DNA of 64,000 nt from Cellulomonas flavigena DSM 20109 (GTDB taxonomy: Bacteria; Actinomycetota; Actinomycetes; Actinomycetales; Cellulomonadaceae), in assembly GCF_000092865.1 (NCBI RefSeq), contig NC_014151.1, forward strand, positions 3,410,001-3,474,000, given 5' to 3'. Shown here piece by piece: positions 1 to 8,812 of the stretch (position 1 is its first letter; every line of letters begins with the position of its first letter). Under the pieces are notes generated by a model that had not been told where the DNA came from, searched no databases, and saw nothing but the letters and a program-made list of their open reading frames with translations. The translations under genes were made by a program, and so were the position numbers.

Positions 1-1
1 C

Positions 2-1117
2 GTGGCAGCCGCGTCCGACGTCGTCGCGCCCGTCGCCCCCGGGCGGCTGGGCGAGGCGATCCCTGCCCGCGACCTCATGACGTACCTCGACGGGCTCGTC
101 ACCTGGCTCGACGACCGACGCTCGAAGCTCGACGCGCTCGACGCCGCGGCGCAGGCCACCGCCGAGGCCGAGCGGTACACGCCCGACGTGGTGCTCGCCC
201 TCACCGTGTGGCAGTCGGTGCGCACGCGCGCCGACGAGCTGCTGAAGGTGTGGGACAGCGGGCGCGTCACCGAGGTCGAGCGCGAGCGCATGTCGCAGCT
301 CGTGTGGGGGCGCGTCGACACCCGGCCCGGCGCGTCGCCGGTGTCACTGCCCGAGGCGCTGACGCTGTGCGACGCGATGGTCTCCGCCCTGCGCACCCGC
401 CTGGCGTTCGACCCGGACACCGCCGACGTCGTCGCGCGCCTGCGGACCCTGCGCGCGTCGCTCGTGCGCGCCGAGGACCTCGCGGGCTCCGACACGACCG
501 CGCACCAGCGGCTGACCGCGCTGCGCGAGCGCGAGCAGCGGATCTCCGCGCAGGCCGCGCGCGGCGGCGACGTCACCGGGCCGCTCGCGGAGCTCGAGAC
601 CGCGGCCGCGCGCGCCGAGCGCGACCTCATGGTCGCCGTCTCGCAGCGCCGCTCGCTCGCGCGGGCCCGCGTCGACGCGCACACCACCGCCGCCGCGCTG
701 GAGGCGCGTGAGCCCGCGCTGCACGAGCTGGCCGAGCGCTGCCGCCGCGAGATCGCGCACCCGCCGCGGTTCGCCGTGCCCGACGTCTCGCGCCTGGGGC
801 CCGTCCCCGAGGACCGGGCCGGGCTCGACCGGTACGTCGCGCGCCTCGACGCCGTCCGGCGCGCGCTCGACGCCGCGCAGGACGCGTACAGCAACCCGCT
901 GCGCGAGCGCGCCGAGCTGCGCTACCGCCTCGCGCAGGCCGCGTCCGCCGCCGCCGCCAACGGGCGCGATGCGTCCCCCACGGTGCGCGCCGGCCACGAC
1001 GAGGCACGCACCGCCGTCGACACCACCCCCTGCGACGTGGGCCTGGCACGGGCCCTCGTCGAGCAGTACGAGCACCTCGCCCGGCCGCTGCCGGGCGGAC
1101 CTGGAGGAGCCCGATGA
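2..1117 (+). CDS. Coiled-coil hypothetical protein heading the pknG operon
   Basis: This is a 371-residue soluble protein rich in Ala, Arg and Glu, with no signal peptide or membrane segment. Long heptad-like helices at about residues 130-230 and 270-320 suggest a coiled coil. I recognise no catalytic motif. It reads from a GTG at base 2, but the window edge is there, so the true start may lie upstream. Its stop overlaps the kinase start by four bases (ATGA at 1114-1117), so the two are probably translationally coupled. From position alone I infer an accessory or scaffold role in the kinase/phosphatase/FHA signalling set. No function can be assigned from sequence. Confidence 0.75.
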   Translation: MAAASDVVAPVAPGRLGEAIPARDLMTYLDGLVTWLDDRRSKLDALDAAAQATAEAERYTPDVVLALTVWQSVRTRADELLKVWDSGRVTEVERERMSQLVWGRVDTRPGASPVSLPEALTLCDAMVSALRTRLAFDPDTADVVARLRTLRASLVRAEDLAGSDTTAHQRLTALREREQRISAQAARGGDVTGPLAELETAAARAERDLMVAVSQRRSLARARVDAHTTAAALEAREPALHELAERCRREIAHPPRFAVPDVSRLGPVPEDRAGLDRYVARLDAVRRALDAAQDAYSNPLRERAELRYRLAQAASAAAANGRDASPTVRAGHDEARTAVDTTPCDVGLARALVEQYEHLARPLPGGPGGAR

Positions 1118-3471
1118 CCAGCGCGACCGCCTGCCGCGAGCCCGGCTGCACCGGCACCTACGAGGACGGCTGGTGCAACGTCTGCGGCTCGCCCGCCCCC
1201 GCGGGGGCGACGTCGACGTCGACCGGCACGACGACGCCGCCCACGGGCGCGGCGGCGGGTGCCCCCACCGGGGCGACGTCCGCCGCGCGCACCCCCTCGG
1301 CGATGCTCGGCACCGGCATCGCCGCCGGCGTCCCGACGCCCGGTGCCGCCGGTGACCCGGAGGCCGAGCGCTCGACGCGCACGGGCCGCACCAGCTCGAC
1401 ACGCCTGCCGACGGCGGCCCTCGGCTCGGCCCGCACCGCCGCGACCGGCTCGCGCGCGACGCGGCGGCTCGGCACGTCGTCGACCCGCCTGCGCCGCGCC
1501 CGCCTCGGCGCGGGCCTGACCACGGTCCCGCCGGCCCCCGTCGAGGACCCCCTGCAGGCCGTCATGACGGACCCGCAGGTGCCCGAGCGCAAGCGGTTCT
1601 GCGCCGCGTGCGGCGAACCCGTGGGGCGCGCCCGCGACGGCGTGCCTGCGCGCACGCAGGGGTTCTGCCCCTCGTGCGGCACCCGCTTCGACTTCGACCC
1701 GAAGCTCACGCCCGGCACCCTCGTCGGCGGGCAGTACGAGGTCGTCGGCTGCCTCGCGCACGGCGGCATGGGCTGGATCTACCTCGCGCGGGACCGCAAC
1801 GTGTCGGGGCGGTGGGTGGTGCTCAAGGGCCTGCTCAACAGCGCCGACCCCGACGCCGTGGCCGCGGCGATCGCGGAGCGGCAGTTCCTCGCGCGCGTCG
1901 AGCACCCGCTGATCGTCGAGATCTACAACTTCGTGCAGCACGAGGGCGACGGGTACACCGTCATGGAGTTCGTCGCGGGGCGCTCGCTCAAGGAGCTGCT
2001 CACCGACCGGCGCGAGGCCGCCGGCACGGTCGACCCGCTGCCCGTCGACCAGGCGCTCGCGTTCGTCCTCGAGGTGCTGCCCGCGTTCCAGTACCTGCAC
2101 GACGTCGGCTTGCTGTACTGCGACTTCAAGCCCGACAACGTCATCCAGTCCGGCGACGCGCTCAAGCTCATCGACATGGGCGGCGTGCGCCGCATCGACG
2201 ACGAGCAGTCCGCGATCTACGGCACGGTCGGCTACCAGGCGCCCGAGGTCCCCACGGACGGCCCGTCGGTCGCGTCCGACGTGTACACGATCGGCCGGAC
2301 GCTGGCGACGCTCGTCCTGGACTTCCGGGGCAACACCACGACGTACGTCGCGGCGCTCCCGCCGGTCGAGGAGACGCCGGTCTTCGCGCGGTACGACTCG
2401 TTCTACCGGCTGCTCGCCAAGGCCTGCGCGCCCGACCCGTCGGACCGGTTCGGGTCCGTCGACGAGATGCGCGCGCAGGTCCTCGGTGTGCTCCGCGAGG
2501 TCGTCGCGGCGGACCGCGGCACGGGCGACCCGCCGCTGACCAGCGCCGCGTCGGTGCTGTTCGAGCCGCCCGTGACCGACCAGGTGGAACGGCCCCTCGC
2601 GTGGGACGAGCTGCCGCACCTCAAGGTCGACCCCGACGACCCCGCGGCCGGGTGGCTCGCGGGCGTCAACGTCGTGGACCCCGCGCAGCGCCTCGCCGCG
2701 CTGGCCGACGCGCCGGACGAGACGGTCGAGGTGCGGCTGCTGCGCGCGACGACCGCGATCGAGGCCGGTCGCCCCGAGGTCGTCGGCCAGGCCGTCGAGG
2801 CGATGCTCGCCGACGACCCGTGGGAGTGGCGCGCCGTGTGGACCCAGGGCCTCGCGCAGCTCGCCGCCGGTGACGCGGTGGCGGCGCGGGCGTCGTTCAA
2901 CGCCGTGTACGGGCAGGTGCCGGGCGAGCTCGCGCCCAAGCTGGCGCTCGCGGTGGCGTGCGAGCTGTCCGGCGAGCCGGGCATCGCGGAGCAGCTCTAC
3001 GCGACGTGCGCGTACGCGGACGCCAACTACACGGCGCCCGCGGCGTTCGGGCTCGCACGCCTGCGCATGGCGTCGCTGCACGTCGACGACGCGCTCGCGG
3101 CCCTCGACCTGGTGACGCCCACGCGCTCGTCGTACCCGCAGGCCCGGCTCATGCGGGCGCGCGTGCTGGCGCGCTCGCGCACCGACCTGGCGTCGCTCGC
3201 CGCGTCGCTCGACTCGGTGCGGTCGGTGGCGCTGGCCCCCGCCGACCGCGCCGGGCTGCGCGTCGACGTGCTGACCACCGCGCTGGCGACCGTGCGCCAG
3301 GGCGGCTCCGCACCGGGCGTGCGGCTCGACGGCGTCGAGACGACGGAGCGCGGCGTGACCGATGCGCTCGAGGCCGCGTACCGCGAGCAGGCTGCGCTCA
3401 CCGAGGACCGCGCGGCCCGCGTCGCGCTGGTCGACCGGGCCAACGCCGTGCGGCGGTGGACGGCGTGGTGA
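1114..3471 (+). CDS. pknG: PknG-type serine/threonine protein kinase with rubredoxin-like zinc ribbon and TPR domain
   Basis: A 785-residue soluble kinase, close to the roughly 750 residues of mycobacterial PknG and with the same order of parts. An Ala/Thr-rich N-terminal tail of about 150 residues comes first. A metal-binding knuckle pair follows (C163/C166 and C185/C188), then a kinase domain at about 205-490 and a helical TPR region to the C terminus. Seen directly are the Gly-rich loop (AHGGMG), the ATP-anchoring lysine K238 in VVLKG, the catalytic aspartate D337 in YCDFKPDN (PknG lacks the usual HRD arginine), and the metal-binding D354 in LIDMGG. Known PknG proteins phosphorylate FHA proteins such as GarA/OdhI to control 2-oxoglutarate and glutamate metabolism. 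Here an FHA gene and a PP2C phosphatase gene sit in the same operon. The start is the ATG in the ATGA overlap. Confidence 0.93.
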   Translation: MTSATACREPGCTGTYEDGWCNVCGSPAPAGATSTSTGTTTPPTGAAAGAPTGATSAARTPSAMLGTGIAAGVPTPGAAGDPEAERSTRTGRTSSTRLPTAALGSARTAATGSRATRRLGTSSTRLRRARLGAGLTTVPPAPVEDPLQAVMTDPQVPERKRFCAACGEPVGRARDGVPARTQGFCPSCGTRFDFDPKLTPGTLVGGQYEVVGCLAHGGMGWIYLARDRNVSGRWVVLKGLLNSADPDAVAAAIAERQFLARVEHPLIVEIYNFVQHEGDGYTVMEFVAGRSLKELLTDRREAAGTVDPLPVDQALAFVLEVLPAFQYLHDVGLLYCDFKPDNVIQSGDALKLIDMGGVRRIDDEQSAIYGTVGYQAPEVPTDGPSVASDVYTIGRTLATLVLDFRGNTTTYVAALPPVEETPVFARYDSFYRLLAKACAPDPSDRFGSVDEMRAQVLGVLREVVAADRGTGDPPLTSAASVLFEPPVTDQVERPLAWDELPHLKVDPDDPAAGWLAGVNVVDPAQRLAALADAPDETVEVRLLRATTAIEAGRPEVVGQAVEAMLADDPWEWRAVWTQGLAQLAAGDAVAARASFNAVYGQVPGELAPKLALAVACELSGEPGIAEQLYATCAYADANYTAPAAFGLARLRMASLHVDDALAALDLVTPTRSSYPQARLMRARVLARSRTDLASLAASLDSVRSVALAPADRAGLRVDVLTTALATVRQGGSAPGVRLDGVETTERGVTDALEAAYREQAALTEDRAARVALVDRANAVRRWTAW

Positions 3472-4646
3472 GCGGCGAGGTGGCCGTGGCGTGCCCCGCG
3501 TGCGGCGAGCCCGCGGGTGAGGGTGCGCGGTTCTGCGAGTCGTGCGGCGCGGCGCTCGGCGCGGCGCAGGGCGGCCCGGTCGACGCGTCGGCGGCGGCTG
3601 CGCCTGCGGCCGACGCTGCCGCCGCGGCCGCACCTCAGGCCGCGCAGGCCGCGCCCGGACCCGTCGCGTGCCCCGCGTGCGGCGGCGAGGTCGCCGACGA
3701 CGGGTACTGCACGCAGTGCGGCGCCCGCGCGCCCGTCGAGCGGGACCACCGCGAGGAGTCGGCCGCGCCGCACGTCGCGGGCGTCACCGACGTCGGCGCG
3801 CGCCGGCGCCGCAACGAGGACGCGATGGCGCTCGGCGTCGCCGGGGACGTCAGCGTGCTCGTCGTGTGCGACGGCGTGTCGTCCGCACCCGACTCCGACG
3901 TCGCGAGCCAGGCCGCCGCCACCGCGGCGCGCGACGTGCTCGTCGCGGGCGCCGGGTCCGTCGCGGCCGACGACGCCGGGGCGTGGTCGCGCCTGCTGGT
4001 GACCGCCGGGGACCGCGCGGACGCCGCGGCGCACGCCGCGGTCGACGACGCCGCCGCCCGCCAGGACCCGCCGTCGTGCACGTTCGCCGCGGCCGTCGTC
4101 ACGCCCGCGCTGCTCGTCGCCGGCTGGCTGGGCGACTCCCGCGTCTACTGGCTGCCCGACGCGGGCACGCCCGAGCAGCTCACCGAGGACGACTCCGTGG
4201 CCGCCGAGCTCATGGCCGGCGGCATGTCCCGCGCGGCCGCCGAGCGCTCCCCCGACGCGCACGCGATCACCCGCTGGCTCGGCGCCGACGCCGAGGACAC
4301 CACCGCCCGCACGGTGGCGACCCACCTGACCGGCGCCGGCTGGGTGCTCGCGTGCTCCGACGGGCTGTGGAACTACGCGTCCGCGCCCGAGGTCGTCGCC
4401 GACCTGCTGCGCGACGCCACGGCCCGCGTCGGCGCGGACCCCGCGGCGCTGTCCCGGGACCTCGTCGCGTGGGCCAACGCCGCTGGCGGGCACGACAACG
4501 TGACGGTCGCGCTCGCGCGCGTCCCGGCGCCCGTGGCCGCGGGAGCCGACCCCGACACGCTCGCCGCGGACCCGGGGACCACCCCCACGGTCCGGCGCCG
4601 CCCGGCGGGTAGCCTCCCGGAGAAGCCGGGTTCCCCGACCCCCTGA
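3468..4646 (+). CDS. PP2C-family protein phosphatase with two N-terminal zinc ribbons
   Basis: A 392-residue protein starting at the GTG of a GTGA overlap with pknG. The N terminus carries two four-cysteine knuckles (C9/C12/C23/C26 and C68/C71/C82/C85) separated by an Ala-rich stretch. The PP2C domain spans about 104-360. Its metal-binding aspartates are visible in NEDA, VVCDGVSS, GDSRVYW, SDGLWNY and GGHDNVTV. PP2C enzymes remove phosphate from Ser/Thr, so this is the likely antagonist of the adjacent PknG. The C-terminal 30 residues are Pro/Thr-rich. The zinc ribbons match the style of the ribbon in the kinase and FHA neighbours, which suggests a shared docking module (inference). Confidence 0.9.
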   Translation: MSGEVAVACPACGEPAGEGARFCESCGAALGAAQGGPVDASAAAAPAADAAAAAAPQAAQAAPGPVACPACGGEVADDGYCTQCGARAPVERDHREESAAPHVAGVTDVGARRRRNEDAMALGVAGDVSVLVVCDGVSSAPDSDVASQAAATAARDVLVAGAGSVAADDAGAWSRLLVTAGDRADAAAHAAVDDAAARQDPPSCTFAAAVVTPALLVAGWLGDSRVYWLPDAGTPEQLTEDDSVAAELMAGGMSRAAAERSPDAHAITRWLGADAEDTTARTVATHLTGAGWVLACSDGLWNYASAPEVVADLLRDATARVGADPAALSRDLVAWANAAGGHDNVTVALARVPAPVAAGADPDTLAADPGTTPTVRRRPAGSLPEKPGSPTP

Positions 4647-4709
4647 CGTCCCGACCCACCCGCACCACCCCGTCCGACGCCCCACCAGCACCATCGCCGA
4701 GGAGCAAGC

Positions 4710-5987
4710 GTGGCCACGTTCCGTGCCGAGGTCTTCCAGAACGAGTTCCTGCCCGACGGCGGGACCGACGTCCACGCGATCGTCACGGTCACGGCCGAGG
4801 GCGTGGGCGGCGCCGCGACGACGGGCGGCGGGGTCGCCGAGATCATCATGATCGACACGTCGGGCTCGATGACGGGCCCGATGCTCGCGGCGGCCAAGCA
4901 CGCCGCGCAGGTCGCGGTCGACACCATCCCCGACGGCACGTGGTTCGCCATCGTCAGCGGCAGCCACGTCGCGCAGCGCGTGTTCCCGTACCCGAACGCG
5001 CCGGTCGCGATCGTGCAGATGGAGCCGGGGGCACGCGAGGAGGCCAAGCGGGCCGTCGCGCGGCTGTCCGCGCAGGGCGGCACGGCGATGAGCACGTGGC
5101 TGCGCCTCGCCGACCAGATCTTCGCCACCCAGCCGGCCGCGACGCAGCGGCACGCGATCCTGCTGACCGACGGCAAGAACGAGTCCGAGCCGCGAGCCCA
5201 GCTCACGTCGACGATCCAGGCCGTCACCGGACGGTTCCAGTGCGACGCGCGCGGCGTCGGCGAACGCTGGCAGGTCGACGAGCTGCGCGAGATCGCCACC
5301 GCGCTGCTGGGCGGCGTCGAGCTCATCGCCGACCCGGCCGACATCGCGAAGGACTTCCAGGCGCTGCTCGCGACGTCCCTGTCGCGCGGCGTCGCCGACG
5401 CGCAGCTGCGGGTGTGGACGCCGCAGGGCGGTCAGGTCCTGTTCGTGCGGCAGGTCGCCCCCACGGTCGAGGACCTCACGGCCCGCCGCACCGAGGTGAC
5501 GCCGCTGATCGGCGCCTACCCGACGGGCGCGTGGGCCGACGAGTCGCGCGACTACCACGTGGCGGTGCGGGTGCCGTCGAAGACGGTGGGTGCCGAGCAG
5601 CTCGCGGCGCGCGTGCAGGTCGCGGTCGCCGACGAGGTCGTCGCGTCGGGCCTGGTGAAGGCGGCGTGGTCGGACGACGCGTCGCTCACCGCACGCATCA
5701 GCCCCGAGGTCGCGCACTACACCGGGCAGGCCGAGCTCGCGTCGGCCATCCAGGAGGGCCTGGCGGCCAAGGCCGCGGGCGACGAGGCCACCGCGACCGT
5801 CAAGCTGGGCCGCGCGGTGCAGCTCGCCGCCGAGACCGGCAACGAGGAGGCGACGTCCAAGCTGCGGCGCGTCGTGGAGATCGAGGACGAGGAGCACGGC
5901 ACGGTGCGGCTCAAGCGTGGCGCGTCCCGCCTGGACGAGATGGCCCTGGACACCGCCTCGACGAAGACCTCGCGGGTGCGGCGATGA
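4710..5987 (+). CDS. von Willebrand factor A domain protein of the pknG cluster
   Basis: A 425-residue cytosolic protein with no signal peptide. The vWA domain begins around residue 40 with an intact MIDAS motif D49-T-S-G-S-M54. A second MIDAS threonine is plausible in the GGTAMS stretch and an aspartate in LLTDGKNE. After the vWA core, residues about 225-345 look beta-rich, and the last 80 residues form helical repeats with a regulatory-looking Lys/Arg-rich tail. A GTG start is preceded by AGGAG at 4700-4704, and the gene lies 63 bp after the phosphatase. MIDAS domains bind metal-coordinated protein partners, so the protein may be a substrate or scaffold for the kinase/phosphatase pair. That role is inferred from the operon only. 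Confidence 0.85.
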   Translation: MATFRAEVFQNEFLPDGGTDVHAIVTVTAEGVGGAATTGGGVAEIIMIDTSGSMTGPMLAAAKHAAQVAVDTIPDGTWFAIVSGSHVAQRVFPYPNAPVAIVQMEPGAREEAKRAVARLSAQGGTAMSTWLRLADQIFATQPAATQRHAILLTDGKNESEPRAQLTSTIQAVTGRFQCDARGVGERWQVDELREIATALLGGVELIADPADIAKDFQALLATSLSRGVADAQLRVWTPQGGQVLFVRQVAPTVEDLTARRTEVTPLIGAYPTGAWADESRDYHVAVRVPSKTVGAEQLAARVQVAVADEVVASGLVKAAWSDDASLTARISPEVAHYTGQAELASAIQEGLAAKAAGDEATATVKLGRAVQLAAETGNEEATSKLRRVVEIEDEEHGTVRLKRGASRLDEMALDTASTKTSRVRR

Positions 5988-6802
5988 GCGTCACCTGCCC
6001 CGACGGGCACCGCAGCGACTCCACCGACTACTGCGACGTGTGCGGGGCGCCCATCGGCGCGTCGTCCGCGGCCGCTCCCGCGACCGGCTCGGTGCCGGCC
6101 GTCCCCGCGCCGTCGCCGAGCACCTGCCCGCACTGCGGCTCGCCCGCCGCGTCGGGTGCGCTGTTCTGCGAGAACTGCGGCTACGACTTCACGACGGGCG
6201 CGACGCCGCTCGCGGCGCCCGCGTCGTCGCTGGACCTCGGCGTGCCGGCGCCGGCCACCCCGGCTCCCCTGGCACCGCCGGCAGGTCGCACGCCGCCCAC
6301 CGCGTCGGACCCGCTGGAGGCGCCGCCCGCCGTCGCGGCGCCCGTCGGCACGTCGTCCGCCGACCCGGCGTCGACCCCCACCCCACCGCCCGCGGGTGAC
6401 GACGCGTGGGTCGCCGAGCTGTGGGTCGACCCCGACTGGTACGCCGCGCAGCAGGCCGAGGACCCCATGCCGTCGGTCGGGCTGCCCGTGCTCGTGCCGC
6501 TGCGCGAGCGCAGCGTGCTCGTGGGCCGGCCGTCGGCGTCGCGGAACATCCGGCCGCAGGTCGACGCGGGCGCCGACAGCGGCGTCTCACGGCGGCACTG
6601 CCAGCTCAACACCGACGGGCACCGCTGGTGGGTCGAGGACCTGCAGTCGTCGAACGGCACGTTCGTCGCCCGCGCCGGTGAGCCGCTGCCCGACGACCCG
6701 ATCCCGCCGGGCCAGCGGCACGAGCTCGAGGACGGCGACCGCCTGTACCTCGGGTCGTGGACGCGGCTCGTCGTGCGCAAGGCGCTGCCGGGCGAGGTGT
6801 AG
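5984..6802 (+). CDS. FHA-domain protein with N-terminal double zinc ribbon
   Basis: A 272-residue protein overlapping the vWA gene by four bases (ATGA). It opens with a cysteine cluster (C5, C17, C20) and a second ribbon (CPHCG and CENCG) within the first 70 residues. A Pro/Ala-rich linker of about 70 residues follows, then a C-terminal FHA domain at about 165-265. The phosphothreonine-binding FHA signatures are visible: VGRPSASR, SRRHC and SSNGTFV. FHA domains recognise phosphothreonine, so this is the obvious candidate target or reader for the PknG-like kinase. It takes the operon position that GarA/OdhI would fill functionally, but it differs from GarA in having zinc ribbons and a long linker. 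Confidence 0.9.
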   Translation: MSVTCPDGHRSDSTDYCDVCGAPIGASSAAAPATGSVPAVPAPSPSTCPHCGSPAASGALFCENCGYDFTTGATPLAAPASSLDLGVPAPATPAPLAPPAGRTPPTASDPLEAPPAVAAPVGTSSADPASTPTPPPAGDDAWVAELWVDPDWYAAQQAEDPMPSVGLPVLVPLRERSVLVGRPSASRNIRPQVDAGADSGVSRRHCQLNTDGHRWWVEDLQSSNGTFVARAGEPLPDDPIPPGQRHELEDGDRLYLGSWTRLVVRKALPGEV

Positions 6803-6868
6803 GGGCACGACGCCGGGCGCGCGTGGCCGCATCATGGAGGTCCAGACCCCGACGGACAGACCGCCACC

Positions 6869-7783
6869 ATGCGCCGACGCGTGCTTGCAGTCCTCGCTCT
6901 CGCGGTGGCCCTCGTGACCGCGGTCCCCACGGCCACGGGCGCCACGCCGCCCGACCGCCCCGCGGTGACGGCCATGTGGGTCTGGGACAACTCCGTGGAC
7001 CGCGCCGTCGACGCGCGCGGCACCGGGTACGCACCGGCCGACCCGGCGACGCTCGCGGCGTTCGTGCGGGACCACGGGCTGACGACCGTGCACGTCTCGG
7101 CGCCGTGGGCGGCGGACGAGGGTCCCGTCGCCGGGTGGCTGACCGACGCCCTCGCCGCGGTCCGGGCCGAGGGCGCACGCGTCGGCGTGCTGGGCGGCGA
7201 CCCGCCCTGGCTGGACCAACCGGCGCTGGCCGTGCAGTGGATGCGCGCCGCGACGAGCGGGCGGACGGTCGACCACGTGCAGCTGAACGTCGAACCGTGG
7301 ACGCAGCCCGCATGGTTCACCGACCGCGCGGGTTCGGTGGCGCGGTGGCTGGCGCTGCTCGACGCCGTGCGCGCGGAGCTGCCGCCGGGCGTGGGGCTCG
7401 GCGTCGACGTGCCGTACTGGCTCGCGTGGGAGCCGTGGGGCGCCGGCACGGTCGCCGACGCGGCGCTGGCCCGCGCCGACCGCGTCGAGGTCGTCGCGTT
7501 CGTCGACCACGCGCACGGCGACGACGGGATCCTGGCGCTGTCGGCGGACGCGGTGTCGGCCACCGTCGCCGCGGGCCTGCCGTTCACGGTCGGCGTGGAG
7601 ACCGACTCCCCGCAGGTCGCCGGTGGCGCGCAGTGGACGTTCGGCGACGACGGCGTCGCCGCGCTCGTCACCGAGACGGCACTCGTCGACGCGGCGCTCG
7701 CCGGCACCCCCGGCTACGAGGGCGTCGCCGTCCAGCACTACCGCACCTGGCGCACCCTCCTCGAGGCACCCCCCACCTCCTGA
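6869..7783 (+). CDS. Secreted protein of unknown function
   Basis: A 304-residue protein with a clear signal peptide: MRRR, then a 15-residue hydrophobic core, and a likely cleavage after ATG-A near residue 27. The mature part begins with TAMWVWDNSVDRAV. It alternates beta-like and alpha-like segments with conserved-looking Trp, Asp and Glu residues (LNVEPW, GVDVPYW, FVDHAHG). This pattern is reminiscent of a TIM-barrel glycoside-hydrolase-like fold, but I cannot name a family. The GH-like idea is inference. It has its own short intergenic region and is not obviously part of the signalling operon upstream. Confidence 0.75.
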   Translation: MRRRVLAVLALAVALVTAVPTATGATPPDRPAVTAMWVWDNSVDRAVDARGTGYAPADPATLAAFVRDHGLTTVHVSAPWAADEGPVAGWLTDALAAVRAEGARVGVLGGDPPWLDQPALAVQWMRAATSGRTVDHVQLNVEPWTQPAWFTDRAGSVARWLALLDAVRAELPPGVGLGVDVPYWLAWEPWGAGTVADAALARADRVEVVAFVDHAHGDDGILALSADAVSATVAAGLPFTVGVETDSPQVAGGAQWTFGDDGVAALVTETALVDAALAGTPGYEGVAVQHYRTWRTLLEAPPTS

Positions 7784-7821
7784 CGACGCCCCGACCCTCT
7801 CCCACGGGAGAGCCCCACCCG

Positions 7822-8024
7822 CCGCGAGAGAGCAGTCCAGTCACGCCCCCACCCGGCGACACGTCATCCGAGCCGCACCCCCCTCCCTCCCCGCGAGAGA
7901 GCAATCCAGTCATCCAACCCGACCCCCTCCCCGCGAGCCGCCGAGCCATCCGGTCACCGACCGGAGAAGTGGTCAGACCTGCTCGATCCGGGTCGGCAAC
8001 CGGTCAGATCTGTGACCACCTCTC
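7822..8024. repeat. Composite intergenic repeat, copy A (315-bp gene-free gap)
   Basis: The 7784-8098 gap holds no gene. It contains a CCGCGAGAGAGCAxTCCAGTCA-like unit at 7822-7843 and 7891-7912, with a degenerate third at 7931-7956. These are followed by an inverted repeat GAGAAGTGGTCA (7964-7975) / TGACCACCTCTC (8013-8024), matching at 11 of 12 positions. The same order of elements recurs at 61868-61952, so this appears to be a dispersed intergenic repeat. Confidence 0.7.
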
Positions 8025-8086
8025 GGGTGGACGGCTCCTCGGGTGGACGACGGGTGGACGCCCGCGGTGCGGATCACCCGGGCCGC

Positions 8087-8092
8087 TACGGT
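8087..8092 (+). promoter_or_regulatory. -10 box TACGGT of a likely leaderless promoter
   Basis: TACGGT lies six bases before the ATG at 8099. This spacing places transcription initiation at or next to the start codon and supports that start over upstream in-frame codons. Confidence 0.55.
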
Positions 8093-8098
8093 GACGCC

Positions 8099-8794
8099 AT
8101 GCCCGCCCTCCCGTCGTTCGCCCGCCGTCGCGCCGCCGCGGGGCGGACCGCCGTCGGCCCCGACTCGTCGGCGGGTGAGCCGGGGCCCGACCGTCTCCGG
8201 CGACGACGCGGCCGGCTCGTCCGGGCTGCGGTGCTCCTGGTCGTGGTCGTCGGCCTCGGTCCGTTCCTCGTCGTGCAGGGCGTCGGGCAGGCAGGTGTCG
8301 TGCCTGACCCGGCCGACGTCTCCGAGCGCCCGACCGTCCTCGTCCTCGGCGCAGGCCTGCGGCCCGGTGGCGTGCCGTCGCCCTACCTGCAGCGGCGGCT
8401 CGACGCGGCCGTCGACCTCTACGAGCGCGGCGTCGTCGAGCGTGTCCTCGTCAGCGGTGACCGCTCCGGCCCGGACCACGACGAGCCCGGTGCCATGCGC
8501 GCGCACCTGCTCGCCGCCGGAGTCCCCGACGAGGCCATCGCGCGCGACGACGCCGGCGTCGACACCCACGCGAGCTGCGTGCGCGCGCACGAGGAGTTCG
8601 ACGTCGACGCCGCGGTCGTCGTCACGCAGGACTACCACCTGCGGCGGGCGCTGTTCTCCTGCCGGGCGGCGGGCATCGACGCCGTGGGCATCGGGGTCTC
8701 GGCCGCGAGCGAGCGACCGGTGAAGGCGCTGGTCTGGCACCTGCGTGAGCTCCCGGCCGCGGCCAAGGCGGTCCTCGACGTCGCGACGGCCTGA
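8099..8794 (+). CDS. YdcF/SanA-like DUF218 membrane-anchored protein
   Basis: A 231-residue protein with an N-terminal Arg-rich cytoplasmic stretch and one membrane segment at about residues 42-60 (AAVLLVVVVGLGPFLVV). A DUF218 domain follows at about 75-225. Family hallmarks are VLVLGAGL, the D/E-rich YERGVVERVLVSGD strand, EPGAMRAHLLAAGVP, the D...T-H-A-S motif and VTQDYHLRRALF. Members such as SanA act at the cell envelope and affect envelope barrier function, but the biochemical role is unsettled. It is a single gene with its own promoter, and its ends are flanked by the repeat elements described at 7964-8024 and 8813-8876. Confidence 0.85.
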   Translation: MPALPSFARRRAAAGRTAVGPDSSAGEPGPDRLRRRRGRLVRAAVLLVVVVGLGPFLVVQGVGQAGVVPDPADVSERPTVLVLGAGLRPGGVPSPYLQRRLDAAVDLYERGVVERVLVSGDRSGPDHDEPGAMRAHLLAAGVPDEAIARDDAGVDTHASCVRAHEEFDVDAAVVVTQDYHLRRALFSCRAAGIDAVGIGVSAASERPVKALVWHLRELPAAAKAVLDVATA

Positions 8795-8812
8795 CCCGGC
8801 GGTCGACCCCGC

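Noticed and set aside
922..3633. Very long minus-strand open frame across the pknG gene
   Set aside because: It is antisense to a well-recognised kinase, is Arg/Gly/Pro-rich and has no domain. Such frames are normal in GC-rich DNA, where stop codons are rare.
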